NCBI RefSeq assembly: GCF_017310645.1
Contig: NZ_JAFLRH010000018.1
Location: 1 to 64,000, forward strand
Source: Paradesulfitobacterium ferrireducens
GTDB lineage: Bacteria; Bacillota; Desulfitobacteriia; Desulfitobacteriales; Desulfitobacteriaceae
Direction of reading: 5' to 3'
DNA length: 64,000 bases
The notes under the pieces were generated by a model. That model was not told where the DNA came from. It saw only the letters and a list, made by a program, of their open reading frames with translations, and searched no databases. Within the stretch, counting starts at the first letter, position 1, and each line of letters opens with the position of its first letter. The position numbers and the translations under genes are program-made. Below, piece after piece: positions 34,729-42,150 of this stretch.

Positions 34729-36015
34729 CTAATGGCTCTTGCGGCTCGCCAGAAAGCGTTCGGCATTTACAGCTGCCACAGCCCCGTCTCCGACGGCGGT
34801 CGCTACTTGTCTTACTGTCTTGCTGCGCACGTCACCGGCCACAAAGACTCCCGGGATATCCGTACGCATCTCATCATCGGCAACCACATAACCCCAATCG
34901 TTGATTTTCAGTTGGTCCTTAAACAGATCCGTGCGCGGCTGCATCCCGATATAGACGAAAGCCCCGTTGGCATGGACGACCGTTCGCTCATGGGTTTTTA
35001 CATTCTCAATCTCGATTCCGGTGAGATGCCCGTTGCCTACAATCCTGCGCGGCTCAGAATCCCAGATCACGCTAATCTTTGGATTAGCTGCGGCTTCTTC
35101 CTGAGCGGTTTTCGATGCTTGGAAGTGGTCAAACTGGTGTACGATGGTCACATGCTTGGCGTATTTAGTCAGGAAACCCGCTTCCTCAACCGCTGAGTTA
35201 CCGCCGCCGACGACGATGACATTATCGGCATCTTGGTACATCGCTCCGTCACAGGTGGCACAGTAATGGACTCCTTTGCCGCGGTATTCCGGTTCTCCGT
35301 CGGCCGGCAGGCGGCGGGATTCAGCCCCGGTGGCAATGATAATGACGGGAGCGTTATAGTCCGCATCTATCGTGCTGATTTGTTTCATATCGCCCTGCAG
35401 ATCCACGCTTACAACCTCTTTAAGGTCATGGATGTCTGCGCCAAAGCTCTTTGCCTGCTCAATCATGTTCTGCATTAAGTCCTTGCCGCCCACAGTCCCA
35501 TTGGTACCAGGGAAGTTGGCGATGTGGAAGGTGGTCGCAGCTTGACCGCCGGCCAACCCTTGCTCCACCACGATGGTCTTAAGCCGGGAGCGGGAGGCGT
35601 AAATGGCTGCGGTCAGTCCGGCCGGGCCGCCGCCTAGGATGAGGACGTCCGCTTGGTAATGTTCTTTCTCCACCTGTTCACTCTCGATTCCCAGGAACTT
35701 CTCCATGGCGATCCGCATTTGAGACAGGCTTATATATCCGGTCAGGCGTTCCCCCACTTCCTTGCCGTTTTCAAAGAAGAGAACGGTCGGGCTCCCTTTG
35801 ACACCCAGGCGCTCAGCCAGGGGGCGGTTGGCTTGGCGCATCATTTTGACGAATTTAACCTGCGGAAATTTAGCCGCCATACGCTCATAAATAGGGGCTA
35901 GTTGGTCGCAGGGAGGACAATCTTCTGAAAAGAAGTCTAAGACGAGATAGCCCTTTTGGCTTTGAAGCTCCTTTTCAAGTTCATCCATTGTCAGGTATAA
36001 GATTCGTTCACTCAT
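34729..36015 (-). CDS. thioredoxin-thioredoxin reductase fusion
   Basis: From ATG 36015 (AAAGGAGAGCG upstream) the 428-residue protein starts with a thioredoxin fold (about 1-110): LVLDFFSEDCPPCDQLAPIY with CPPC at 33-36 and GSPTVLFFENG with the cis-Pro. It continues into a full thioredoxin reductase: FAD motif VLILGGGPAGLTAAIYA, CATC at 251-254, NADPH motif VVGGGNSAVEEA, and GVFVAGDVRSK. The reductase therefore carries its own substrate domain. Known Trx-TrxR fusions (Mycobacterium leprae) have thioredoxin at the C-terminus; AhpF has a different two-fold N-terminus. Its promoter bears a CsoR-type operator. Confidence 0.92.
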   Translation of the reverse strand: MSERILYLTMDELEKELQSQKGYLVLDFFSEDCPPCDQLAPIYERMAAKFPQVKFVKMMRQANRPLAERLGVKGSPTVLFFENGKEVGERLTGYISLSQMRIAMEKFLGIESEQVEKEHYQADVLILGGGPAGLTAAIYASRSRLKTIVVEQGLAGGQAATTFHIANFPGTNGTVGGKDLMQNMIEQAKSFGADIHDLKEVVSVDLQGDMKQISTIDADYNAPVIIIATGAESRRLPADGEPEYRGKGVHYCATCDGAMYQDADNVIVVGGGNSAVEEAGFLTKYAKHVTIVHQFDHFQASKTAQEEAAANPKISVIWDSEPRRIVGNGHLTGIEIENVKTHERTVVHANGAFVYIGMQPRTDLFKDQLKINDWGYVVADDEMRTDIPGVFVAGDVRSKTVRQVATAVGDGAVAAVNAERFLASRKSH

Positions 36016-36123
36016 ATTTTTCGCTCTCCTTTGTTCTTTATCTGACATTTTAGTTTGACCCATAAAGATTTAACATATTTACGAAGGTATGGATGGGAAA
36101 TTTGTGCTCTTTTATTCCCCCCC

Positions 36124-36181
36124 TATACCCCCTTGGGGTATTACACGTTTTCAATATATGCGATTCGCTTTCTTTTGTCAA
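36124..36181 (-). promoter_or_regulatory. promoter and CsoR-type operator of the Trx-TrxR gene
   Basis: On the minus strand TTGACA (36176-36181), 17 nt and TATATT (36153-36158) form a strong promoter. The palindrome TACCCCAAGGGGGTATA (36124-36142 region) covers the expected start site, where a bound CsoR/CstR-type tetramer would block transcription. Confidence 0.7.
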
Positions 36182-36245
36182 CGGTTTAAGGTTATTTTTT
36201 TCTGCTACAGAAGAAATTTTTCCTCAACGGGCTTTGAAAATGCGA

Positions 36246-36270
36246 AAGAGGGGGGACTATCCCTCCTCTC
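36246..36270 (-). terminator. possible terminator of the Hdr operon
   Basis: On the minus strand GAGGAGGGA, loop, TCCCCCCTC is followed by TTTCGCATTTTC, about 40 nt past the last hdrB stop codon. The stem is imperfect. Confidence 0.45.
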
Positions 36271-36306
36271 AGGTAATCTTCTTAAGATATTTCGTTAGGA
36301 ATAAAC

Positions 36307-37173
36307 TTAGCTGATCTTCGCCTGTACCGGGGCGGTGCTGACCACGTGCTTCCCGACTCCCAGCTGGGACGAAGGAATACCAAGGGCCATGCCGACGATT
36401 TCCGTAAGGTACATAACCGGGACTTTAGTGTCTCTGCCGGTAGCTTTGGCAACGGCACCCTGACGCAGGTCAAGATTGGACATACACATCGGGCAGGCGG
36501 TAGCGATGGTGTCCGCTCCGGCGTCTTTAGCCTGGTGCACAATGCGCCCGCTTAAGTCAACCACGACTTCGAGCCGGGTCAGGACGTGGGCCGCGCCGCA
36601 GCAGTCCGTTTTCCCGCCCCAGGACACAACGTCTGCGCCTAAGGCCTCTAACAGCTGATCCATGCTGGTCGGATTGGTCGGGTGGTCAAATTGGGTAATT
36701 TTAGCCGGACGGGTGAGCATGCAGCCGTAATAGGGCGCAATTTTCAACCCTTTGAGCGGCTTCTTGACTTTCTTGGCAATGGCGTCAATCCCGATGCGGT
36801 CTACTAACAGTTCCAGAATATTCAGGACATGCACGGAGTTATTCAGCTTCATCTCAATTACTTTTTCTACTTTTTGCTTGGTCTCAGGCTGGGCTTTGCA
36901 TTCAATTTCTGCCGTGCGCAGGTGGTTGAAGCAGGCGGCACAAGGAGCCATGATATCCTTCATTCCGGCTTTTTCCGCCTGGGCCAGGTTGCGGGCAGGC
37001 AGGGCCAAGGCCAGGAGATGATCGGTCTGGTGCGCCGGAGTCGAGCCGCAGCAGTTCCAGTCCGGAACCTCTTCCAACTGGACTCCGAGCGTGTTCATGA
37101 CCGCCTTGGTGGAGGCGTCATAGTTTTTGGCCGTGGAATGGAGGGAACATCCGGGAAAATATCCTGTTTTCAT
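36307..37173 (-). CDS. hdrB: heterodisulfide reductase subunit B-like protein (second copy)
   Basis: The 288-residue protein has two CCG domains, CX(n)CCGxx with CxxC: GYFPGCSLHS, DWNCCGSTPAH, APCAACFNHLR; then YYGCMLTRP, KTDCCGAAHV, ACPMCMSNLD. In HdrB these bind non-cubane [4Fe-4S] clusters that cleave disulfides or handle related sulfur compounds. It overlaps the preceding hdrC by 4 nt and ends the operon. It is closer to canonical HdrB than the copy at 39236-40165, which has different cysteine spacing in the first domain. Confidence 0.9.
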   Translation of the reverse strand: MKTGYFPGCSLHSTAKNYDASTKAVMNTLGVQLEEVPDWNCCGSTPAHQTDHLLALALPARNLAQAEKAGMKDIMAPCAACFNHLRTAEIECKAQPETKQKVEKVIEMKLNNSVHVLNILELLVDRIGIDAIAKKVKKPLKGLKIAPYYGCMLTRPAKITQFDHPTNPTSMDQLLEALGADVVSWGGKTDCCGAAHVLTRLEVVVDLSGRIVHQAKDAGADTIATACPMCMSNLDLRQGAVAKATGRDTKVPVMYLTEIVGMALGIPSSQLGVGKHVVSTAPVQAKIS

Positions 37174-37754
37174 TTGGCATGCCCTCCTTGCATTTTCTCA
37201 ACGTTTTCGAAAATCTTGGCCACATGGGCTTGCCCCTGAATCTTATGCGAAAGCATGTCTCCTACGCCCATGATTCCTTTCAGAAACATCGGGGGACCGA
37301 TCGGGATTAGGGTAGCCACGTCTTTTACCAGTTGTCCCTGGCTGAACATATTTTTCACCATCAGGTTTACTTCGTGCATGCGGCCAAGGTTGCGCACTTC
37401 CCCAAGGAAAATGCTGTTCATCTTGGGGATTTTTTTCTCATTGGTCTTATACCCTTCTTCTTTGGCCATTTCTCTAAGGACATTCATAACCTCGTACAGC
37501 TCAAATCCGGCCGGACATTGCGCGCCGCATGTTCCGCACTGGATGCACATTTGAATCGCTTTACTCGACAGCAGTTGGTCTTTCATGCCGTATACGATCA
37601 TTTCCAAAATAGAGTTTGGGGCATAGTCCATCACGCGTGAAAACGGACAACCACCGGAACATTTGCTGCACTGGTAGCATTCCTGAACTTTCTGGCCGCT
37701 GCGGGCCTCCACTTCCTCCAGGAAACTATGCTTCTCCCCTAAAAATACTTTCAC
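37170..37754 (-). CDS. hdrC: heterodisulfide reductase subunit C-like protein (second copy)
   Basis: The protein has two [4Fe-4S] motifs, CYQCSKCSGGCPFSR and CIQCGTCGAQCPAG, which link HdrA flavin to HdrB. The C-terminal 80 residues are helical with a Gly/Met-rich segment (IGPPMFLKGIMGVGDML). I place the start at the GTG at 37754, with GAGGAG upstream; the frame extends to 37835 but that part overlaps the preceding gene. It overlaps that gene by 29 nt and hdrB by 4 nt, so the operon is tightly coupled. Confidence 0.88.
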   Translation of the reverse strand: MKVFLGEKHSFLEEVEARSGQKVQECYQCSKCSGGCPFSRVMDYAPNSILEMIVYGMKDQLLSSKAIQMCIQCGTCGAQCPAGFELYEVMNVLREMAKEEGYKTNEKKIPKMNSIFLGEVRNLGRMHEVNLMVKNMFSQGQLVKDVATLIPIGPPMFLKGIMGVGDMLSHKIQGQAHVAKIFENVEKMQGGHAK

Positions 37755-38139
37755 TCGCTTCACCCTCTCCTCGGTGTTTCGCACAGTGTTCAAACTTATG
37801 ATAAACCAATGACGGCTGCTGGTACTTCGGCTCAATGCCGCGGGCTAACGCTTCCTCTCTTAAGACAGCATTGATTTCGTTTAACGGAAGCCCCACCGGA
37901 CAAACGGCCTGGCAGCCGGTGCAGTTTTTGCCGCAAAGCCAGATCGTGCGGCTGTTTAATACTTTGTCATCCTGACAGTCCAAAAGGGATTCAACCACTT
38001 GGCGCGGGGTCAGGTCAAATTCTTCCGTATGGGCACACCCGCCGCCGCATTTTGAGCACTGGAGGCAGGCAGTCAGCGACTTATGGATTGCCTGTTCAAC
38101 TGTTGTACGCACTCCGTCTTCCACAATCCGTAAACGCAT
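37726..38139 (-). CDS. additional HdrC-like small iron-sulfur protein
   Basis: The 137-residue protein has CLQCSKCGGGCAHTE (C-x2-C-x2-C-x3-C) and a second set CGKNCTGCQAVCPVG with the spacing C-x3-C-x2-C-x3-C. The body resembles HdrC (TPRQVVESLLD, LPLNEINAVLREEAL) but is shorter. It stands between hdrA and the second hdrC, the position of the short uncharacterised gene in sHdr operons. Its C-terminal 25 residues are charged. The altered spacing suggests a changed or missing second cluster. Confidence 0.82.
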   Translation of the reverse strand: MRLRIVEDGVRTTVEQAIHKSLTACLQCSKCGGGCAHTEEFDLTPRQVVESLLDCQDDKVLNSRTIWLCGKNCTGCQAVCPVGLPLNEINAVLREEALARGIEPKYQQPSLVYHKFEHCAKHRGEGEASESIFRGEA

Positions 38140-38208
38140 ATATGGTCACTTCCTTTATCCTGATTTGCCCGCTCACTTCAAATATTTTCTAAATTCTTTC
38201 TAGCTTAT

Positions 38209-39222
38209 CTACTTAATTAATGTCAGGGCCTCACTCGCAGCCAAGCCACCCATTGCGACTGAGGCCGCGATTTCCATCGGCTGAGTACAGCTTCCGGCGA
38301 GGAAGATGCCGGGCTTCGAGGAATTCACGGGACGGACATTGGCCTCGGTCTCTTGGAAAAAGCCGTATTCATCCGTGGCAATTCCCAGAACCTGAGCCAG
38401 TTCGCGTGAACCTTCGGGCGGCTCCATGGCCGAGGCCAGCACGACTAAATCCGCTTCCACTTCTACAGGATTGCCGATTAAGGAATCTTCCGCGCGCACG
38501 ATCAGCTTTCCTTCATTTTCGATCACTTTGGCGACGCGGCCGCGGATATAACGGACATTATACTCTTCCATGGCGGAGCGGATAAATTCTTCATATCCCT
38601 TGCCCAGGGCGCGAATGTCAATATAGAAGACATAGTTCAAAGACTGAGGATTGGCTTTTTTCATCATGATAGCGTGCTTAGCGGAGTAAGAGCAGCAAAT
38701 CTTGGAGCAGTAGCGGTAGCCTTTGGCCTTGTCCCGCGAACCCACGCAGTGGACGAACACCACCCGGGCTTTTCCTTGGGGCAGGCGGTTTTCCGCCGCC
38801 ATTTTTTCAAACTCCAGGCTGGTCACGACGTTCTTAGAACGGCCATAGCTGTACTCGGTATAAGCAGTCGGCTCCATGTAGTGGAAACCGGCGGCGACGA
38901 TAATGGCCGCCACGTTCTCACTGCGGGTGCCGGACGCGCTTTTTAACTCAACCGTGAAATCCCCGGCGCTTCCCTGGCAGGATTGCAGAGTAGTGTAGGT
39001 TAGAATCTCTACTCCGGCAGCGGATTTAACTGCATCGATCTCTTTGGCGACTAAGGCTTTGGCATCGCCCAGAACCGGGAAAGTGAAAGCCAGTTTGGCA
39101 AAGTTGCCGCCAAGCTCCGCTTCTTTTTCAATTAAAATGACTTCTCCCCCGTTTTGGGCAATTTTTTGGGCAGCGGTGATTCCAGCGATGCCGCCGCCGA
39201 TGACTAAAGTCTTTTTACTCAC
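38209..39222 (-). CDS. hdrA: heterodisulfide reductase subunit A-like flavoprotein (short form)
   Basis: The 337-residue protein is a single FAD domain: TLVIGGGIAGITAAQKIAQN at the start, VVFVHCVGSRDKAKGYRYCS with KICCSYSAKHA in the middle, and GIFLAGSCTQPMEIAASVAM at the end. It lacks the N-terminal and C-terminal ferredoxin domains of methanogen HdrA and lacks the fused MvhD/FrhB parts. Such short HdrA proteins occur in sHdr and Qmo systems. It is flanked by C-B on one side and X-C-B on the other, which argues for sHdr over Qmo. Confidence 0.9.
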   Translation of the reverse strand: MSKKTLVIGGGIAGITAAQKIAQNGGEVILIEKEAELGGNFAKLAFTFPVLGDAKALVAKEIDAVKSAAGVEILTYTTLQSCQGSAGDFTVELKSASGTRSENVAAIIVAAGFHYMEPTAYTEYSYGRSKNVVTSLEFEKMAAENRLPQGKARVVFVHCVGSRDKAKGYRYCSKICCSYSAKHAIMMKKANPQSLNYVFYIDIRALGKGYEEFIRSAMEEYNVRYIRGRVAKVIENEGKLIVRAEDSLIGNPVEVEADLVVLASAMEPPEGSRELAQVLGIATDEYGFFQETEANVRPVNSSKPGIFLAGSCTQPMEIAASVAMGGLAASEALTLIK

Positions 39223-39235
39223 GTTTTTTCCTCCT

Positions 39236-40165
39236 CTAACGACCGATACGGTCTAAGACTTCTTCAAGGCGCTGGCGTCCGCTGATATGAGCGGCAAAGG
39301 CAAGTTTCGGAACCGGCAGGCCCAGACCCAGGCCGATAAGCTGGGCAATGTGAATGACCGGGGTTTGATAATTGGCTCCCTGGCGGTAGTTCAGCTGCTG
39401 CTGCACCCGGTCGAGCTGGCTGTGACAATACGGGCATTGTACGATCAGAAGATCAGGATCTGCTTCCTGCACAGAATCCAGTTTGTGCTGAGTATGCTCC
39501 AGGGAAAGATCCTTGCCGTTGATAATTTGCGTAAATCCGGTGCCGCAGCACTCACGGTTGGCCGTATAAGGAACCACGGTCCCGCCCAATATTTCAATCA
39601 GTTCTTCCATATAAGTCGGCATTTGCGCATCATCAATCGCGGTATACTTTCCGCCGCCGAGGTAGTGGCAGCCGTAGTGGGTCGCTACTTTTACCCCTTT
39701 GAGTGGACGTTTGACATTCTTGGCAATGTCGTCCTTCAAGCGGTAGAACATTTCGGCGATGTGATAAACATTACTGGTGCCTTTGTACTCTCGGCCCATC
39801 ATGTTCATCATCATGTTGACACTGGCTTTCACTTCTTCATTGTGGTTCATAAAGTGACCGAACTCATTGAGGAAGGTCCAGCAGCCGTTGCATAGTACGC
39901 AAGTGTCAAGGTTTTTCTCCTCGGCCAAGGAAAGGTTGCGCGCAACCGCAGGCATGGAAGCTGTCGGAGCGGCTACATTGGCAAAGGTCACAAACCCGCC
40001 GCAGCATGTCTGCTCGTCAGAGTCAACCGGCTCCACCCCCAGAATCTTAAGCGATTCCCAGCCGCAGGATTCGATTCCAGGGTATTTATTGCTGGCTACG
40101 CAGCTTTTGAAGAAAAAGATCTGTTCAGGTTTGGGTATTTGTGTTACTTTGTCAAGCCTCGGCAT
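39236..40165 (-). CDS. hdrB: heterodisulfide reductase subunit B-like protein (first copy)
   Basis: The 309-residue protein has two CCG domains: FKSCVASNKYPG, QTCCGGFVTFANVAAP and VLCNGCWTF; then THYGCHYLG, RECCGTGFTQI and QCPYCHSQLD. Only the second set fully matches the canonical HdrB layout, so the two cluster sites may differ. It overlaps the preceding hdrC by 14 nt. Methionine-rich MMMNMMGREY lies near residue 118. The two B copies in this operon differ enough to suggest separate substrates or sites. Confidence 0.9.
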   Translation of the reverse strand: MPRLDKVTQIPKPEQIFFFKSCVASNKYPGIESCGWESLKILGVEPVDSDEQTCCGGFVTFANVAAPTASMPAVARNLSLAEEKNLDTCVLCNGCWTFLNEFGHFMNHNEEVKASVNMMMNMMGREYKGTSNVYHIAEMFYRLKDDIAKNVKRPLKGVKVATHYGCHYLGGGKYTAIDDAQMPTYMEELIEILGGTVVPYTANRECCGTGFTQIINGKDLSLEHTQHKLDSVQEADPDLLIVQCPYCHSQLDRVQQQLNYRQGANYQTPVIHIAQLIGLGLGLPVPKLAFAAHISGRQRLEEVLDRIGR

Positions 40166-40862
40166 GTGCTTTCCCTCCCGGTTCGCCGTAATTATAGAAA
40201 CGAAGCTTGGTTTTGATCTTGCCTACTTTGGAAGGCAGCGGTTTGGTTTTGCAGCGTTTCGCTTGTTCATCATTGCAGGTTTTGCAGTCCAGGAGTTCAA
40301 CTCCCCCGATTTTCTTCATGAAAGAGGTCATCCCGCTTAAGTCAGAAATCATGTTGATCTCTGCCAAGCCCCGGTCACTCACTTTACGTTCCGGCGGCAG
40401 CCCTGCTTCCATCCGAATCTTGCTGATATCCCCAATGGTTTCCACCACTTCGGGATTACGCTCGAAAGTGGACACCGTAATTCCCTTCCTGAGATAATCT
40501 TTTTCCGCATACCCTTCCAGCTGCTTTACATCTTCCCAGCCATACCCTTCATTCATGGCGGCTAAGCGGAACATGAATACGAAGAAGGGAAAGTTGATAT
40601 CCATGGGGCAGACGGAAAAGCAGCCGCTGCAGAAAAAGCACTGCCACAATTCGACGCTGGATAACACCCTTTTTAAGTTGCCGTTCACTAAATCACGGAT
40701 AATTTTGCGCGGATTGTAACTGGGCGTAACGGCTGCCGCCGGGCATTGGCCGGTGCATTTGCCGCACTGCAGGCATTTTTCCGCCTCGTTCACAAATCCC
40801 ATGGCAATCGGTTTAAACTTCTCGTAAAAATCGTCATCCCAGTCTTTGACTTGTTCGAGCAC
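40152..40862 (-). CDS. hdrC: heterodisulfide reductase subunit C-like protein (first copy)
   Basis: The 236-residue protein has CLQCGKCTGQCPAAA and CFFCSGCFSVCPMD, two [4Fe-4S] sites, and a longer C-terminal region with a further cysteine group (LLDCKTCNDEQAKRCKT, about residues 193-209). That extra group could bind another metal. It starts 13 nt after the small Met-rich gene and overlaps hdrB. Both hdrC copies are soluble; no membrane subunit is in the operon. Confidence 0.9.
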   Translation of the reverse strand: MLEQVKDWDDDFYEKFKPIAMGFVNEAEKCLQCGKCTGQCPAAAVTPSYNPRKIIRDLVNGNLKRVLSSVELWQCFFCSGCFSVCPMDINFPFFVFMFRLAAMNEGYGWEDVKQLEGYAEKDYLRKGITVSTFERNPEVVETIGDISKIRMEAGLPPERKVSDRGLAEINMISDLSGMTSFMKKIGGVELLDCKTCNDEQAKRCKTKPLPSKVGKIKTKLRFYNYGEPGGKAHAEA

Positions 40863-40874
40863 TCCTTGTCCCCC

Positions 40875-41117
40875 CTATTCCTCTTTCTTGCCCGTGAAAG
40901 CCTGTTTCATCATGGGCATCATTTGAGGCATGAACTTGAATAGATCTTCCCGTGTGTCCTTACTGGCTGTGGCAAATTTGATCATCCCCGGCATCATTTT
41001 CATCATGCGCCCCAGCGGCATTTCCAGGCTGAAAAGCTCCCGAAAATAATTCATGGTTCTTGTACCTACATCCCGGCTCGTTTCTTTGCCATAAGCCTCC
41101 AAGAAATTATCTGCCAT
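40875..41117 (-). CDS. small Met-rich protein, first gene of the Hdr operon
   Basis: From ATG 41117 (GGGAGGTGA, spacing eight) the protein has 80 residues. It is helical with many methionines (MPLGRMMKMMPGMIKFATAS and MPQMMPMMKQAF) and a basic end. No cysteine is present, so it is not an electron carrier. It is 13 nt before the first hdrC and surely co-transcribed. I do not recognise the family; the position suggests an assembly or docking role. An upstream in-frame ATG overlaps the ribosome-binding site. Confidence 0.75.
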   Translation of the reverse strand: MADNFLEAYGKETSRDVGTRTMNYFRELFSLEMPLGRMMKMMPGMIKFATASKDTREDLFKFMPQMMPMMKQAFTGKKEE

Positions 41118-41150
41118 ATCCGTTTCACCTCCCATGGGAAAGTTATCCCA

Positions 41151-41179
41151 AGTATAAATTTAAGTTAATTAGTTCACAA
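41151..41179 (-). promoter_or_regulatory. possible promoter of the Hdr operon
   Basis: On the minus strand TTGTGA, 17 nt (ACTAATTAACTTAAATT) and TATACT lie within about 60 nt upstream of the first gene. A CCCTATACCTTAC half-site precedes it, but I see no full CsoR-type palindrome. Confidence 0.45.
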
Positions 41180-41210
41180 AGTAAGGTATAGGGATTTTTC
41201 TCTTTAGAGG

Positions 41211-41292
41211 TATTCAGAATTCAGGAGTCAGAATTCAGAATGATTACAGATTGCAGCTTCCTTATACTGACTACTTGACTACTGACTACTTC
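41211..41292. repeat. heptad repeat (TCAGNNN family)
   Basis: The run TATTCAG AATTCAG GAGTCAG AATTCAG is four perfect 7-nt steps, followed by GACTACT-type units on the other strand (41265-41290). It lies between the zinc-ribbon gene and the Hdr operon promoter. Confidence 0.75.
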
Positions 41293-41564
41293 CCTGCTGT
41301 TTCCTCATGCTGATACGGTTGTGCCAGGCACTGGCCGCGGCAGCCCAGGTTCAAAATCTGTTCCGGTTCCATCGGATTATAAAGCGGTCGGAAAAAGCCG
41401 CACTGGGAACAATGGTCCAGGTTAATCGCGTAATTCAAGCCCCCGCACTTTGGGCATGTTATGGCTTTCACATTAGGAGGCAACGGATCGACTTTTTCAA
41501 GCACCATGAAAAACTTCGGGCGAAATTCCGCCACGAGTTGGCCGCAGTGTGAACACTCCAGCAT
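41286..41564 (-). CDS. cysteine-rich zinc-ribbon-like protein
   Basis: The 92-residue protein has CSHCGQ, CPKCGG, CSQCGF and GCRGQC, eight cysteines in four pairs that could form two zinc ribbons or an Fe-S site. The ATG is preceded by GGGAGGGGTAAAG. It is upstream of, and in the same direction as, the Hdr operon, separated by the heptad repeat. I do not recognise the family; it is probably cytoplasmic. The 41565-41802 gap before it shows no gene. Confidence 0.75.
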   Translation of the reverse strand: MLECSHCGQLVAEFRPKFFMVLEKVDPLPPNVKAITCPKCGGLNYAINLDHCSQCGFFRPLYNPMEPEQILNLGCRGQCLAQPYQHEETAGK

Positions 41565-41802
41565 CTTTACCCCTCCCCCCCGCCACGGGGATATTTAATT
41601 TTCGATTTAAGAATACATCGAAACTATAGCAAGGTCAATAAGTTTTTGACTATAGATAACATCTATACATCTGTTCCTTTCTGTACAATCTAACTATTTT
41701 CGACACGTAACTCTGCGAATCTGGGTATGGGTATAGAAGGTAGAAAATATAAGAAAGAATTATCGGCTAGGCTTATTCAAACTGAAATAGTATTAGAAAT
41801 AG

Positions 41803-41870
41803 TAAAAACCGCCAGCTACTTAAAGCGGCGGCTTAAAATGAACTCCTGACTCCTGATTACTGATTACTGA
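41803..41870 (-). terminator. terminator of the csoR gene, with heptad repeat
   Basis: On the minus strand CCGCC, GCTTTAAGTAGCT, GGCGG is followed by TTTTTACT (41803-41831), a good intrinsic terminator past the csoR stop codon. Between the two lie TCAGNNN-family heptads (GACTCCTGATTACTGATTAC, 41846-41865). Confidence 0.75.
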
Positions 41871-42142
41871 TTTAGCTTCATTAACGTTTCAATCGCTTTA
41901 TTTAAGACTTCTTTCCGGTCTTGCCCTTGTTCGAGGGCATCAATCATGCAGGTATTGGCATAACGCTGGGCCACCACAACCGACACCTTATGAATGGCGG
42001 AACGGATGGCGACCAGCTGCATTAGCACTTCCTCACATGATTTATCCTCTTCTATCATGCGTTCGACGGCGGCAACATGACCTCTGACGGTCTTTAGCCG
42101 GGTTAAAATCTGTTTGGTCTCATTCGGTTCACCGTTTTTCAT
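41864..42142 (-). CDS. CsoR-family repressor, CstR-like
   Basis: From ATG 42142 the 92-residue protein matches CsoR/FrmR: RLKTVRGHVAAVERMIEEDK, VLMQLVAIRSAIHKVSVVV. It has Cys36 and Cys65, but Tyr61 replaces the His that completes the copper site of CsoR. That combination is seen in CstR-like members that sense persulfide through two cysteines. Nearby C-tract/G-tract operators and the sulfur-handling operon fit this role. The start is preceded by GAGGAT; a GTG four codons earlier overlaps it. It follows the transglycosylase gene directly. Confidence 0.88.
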   Translation of the reverse strand: MKNGEPNETKQILTRLKTVRGHVAAVERMIEEDKSCEEVLMQLVAIRSAIHKVSVVVAQRYANTCMIDALEQGQDRKEVLNKAIETLMKLNQ

Positions 42143-42150
42143 ATCTATCC

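Noticed and set aside
36307-41117. HdrABC-FlxABCD or QmoABC
   Set aside because: No flx or mvhD genes, HdrA lacks its ferredoxin domains, and no QmoC-like membrane domain is present; two C-B pairs around a short A fit sHdr better.
36307-41117. Complete sHdr pathway for sulfur oxidation
   Set aside because: The order matches, but lipoate-binding protein, lipoate ligase and sulfur-carrier genes are not in the window, so the pathway claim is held back.
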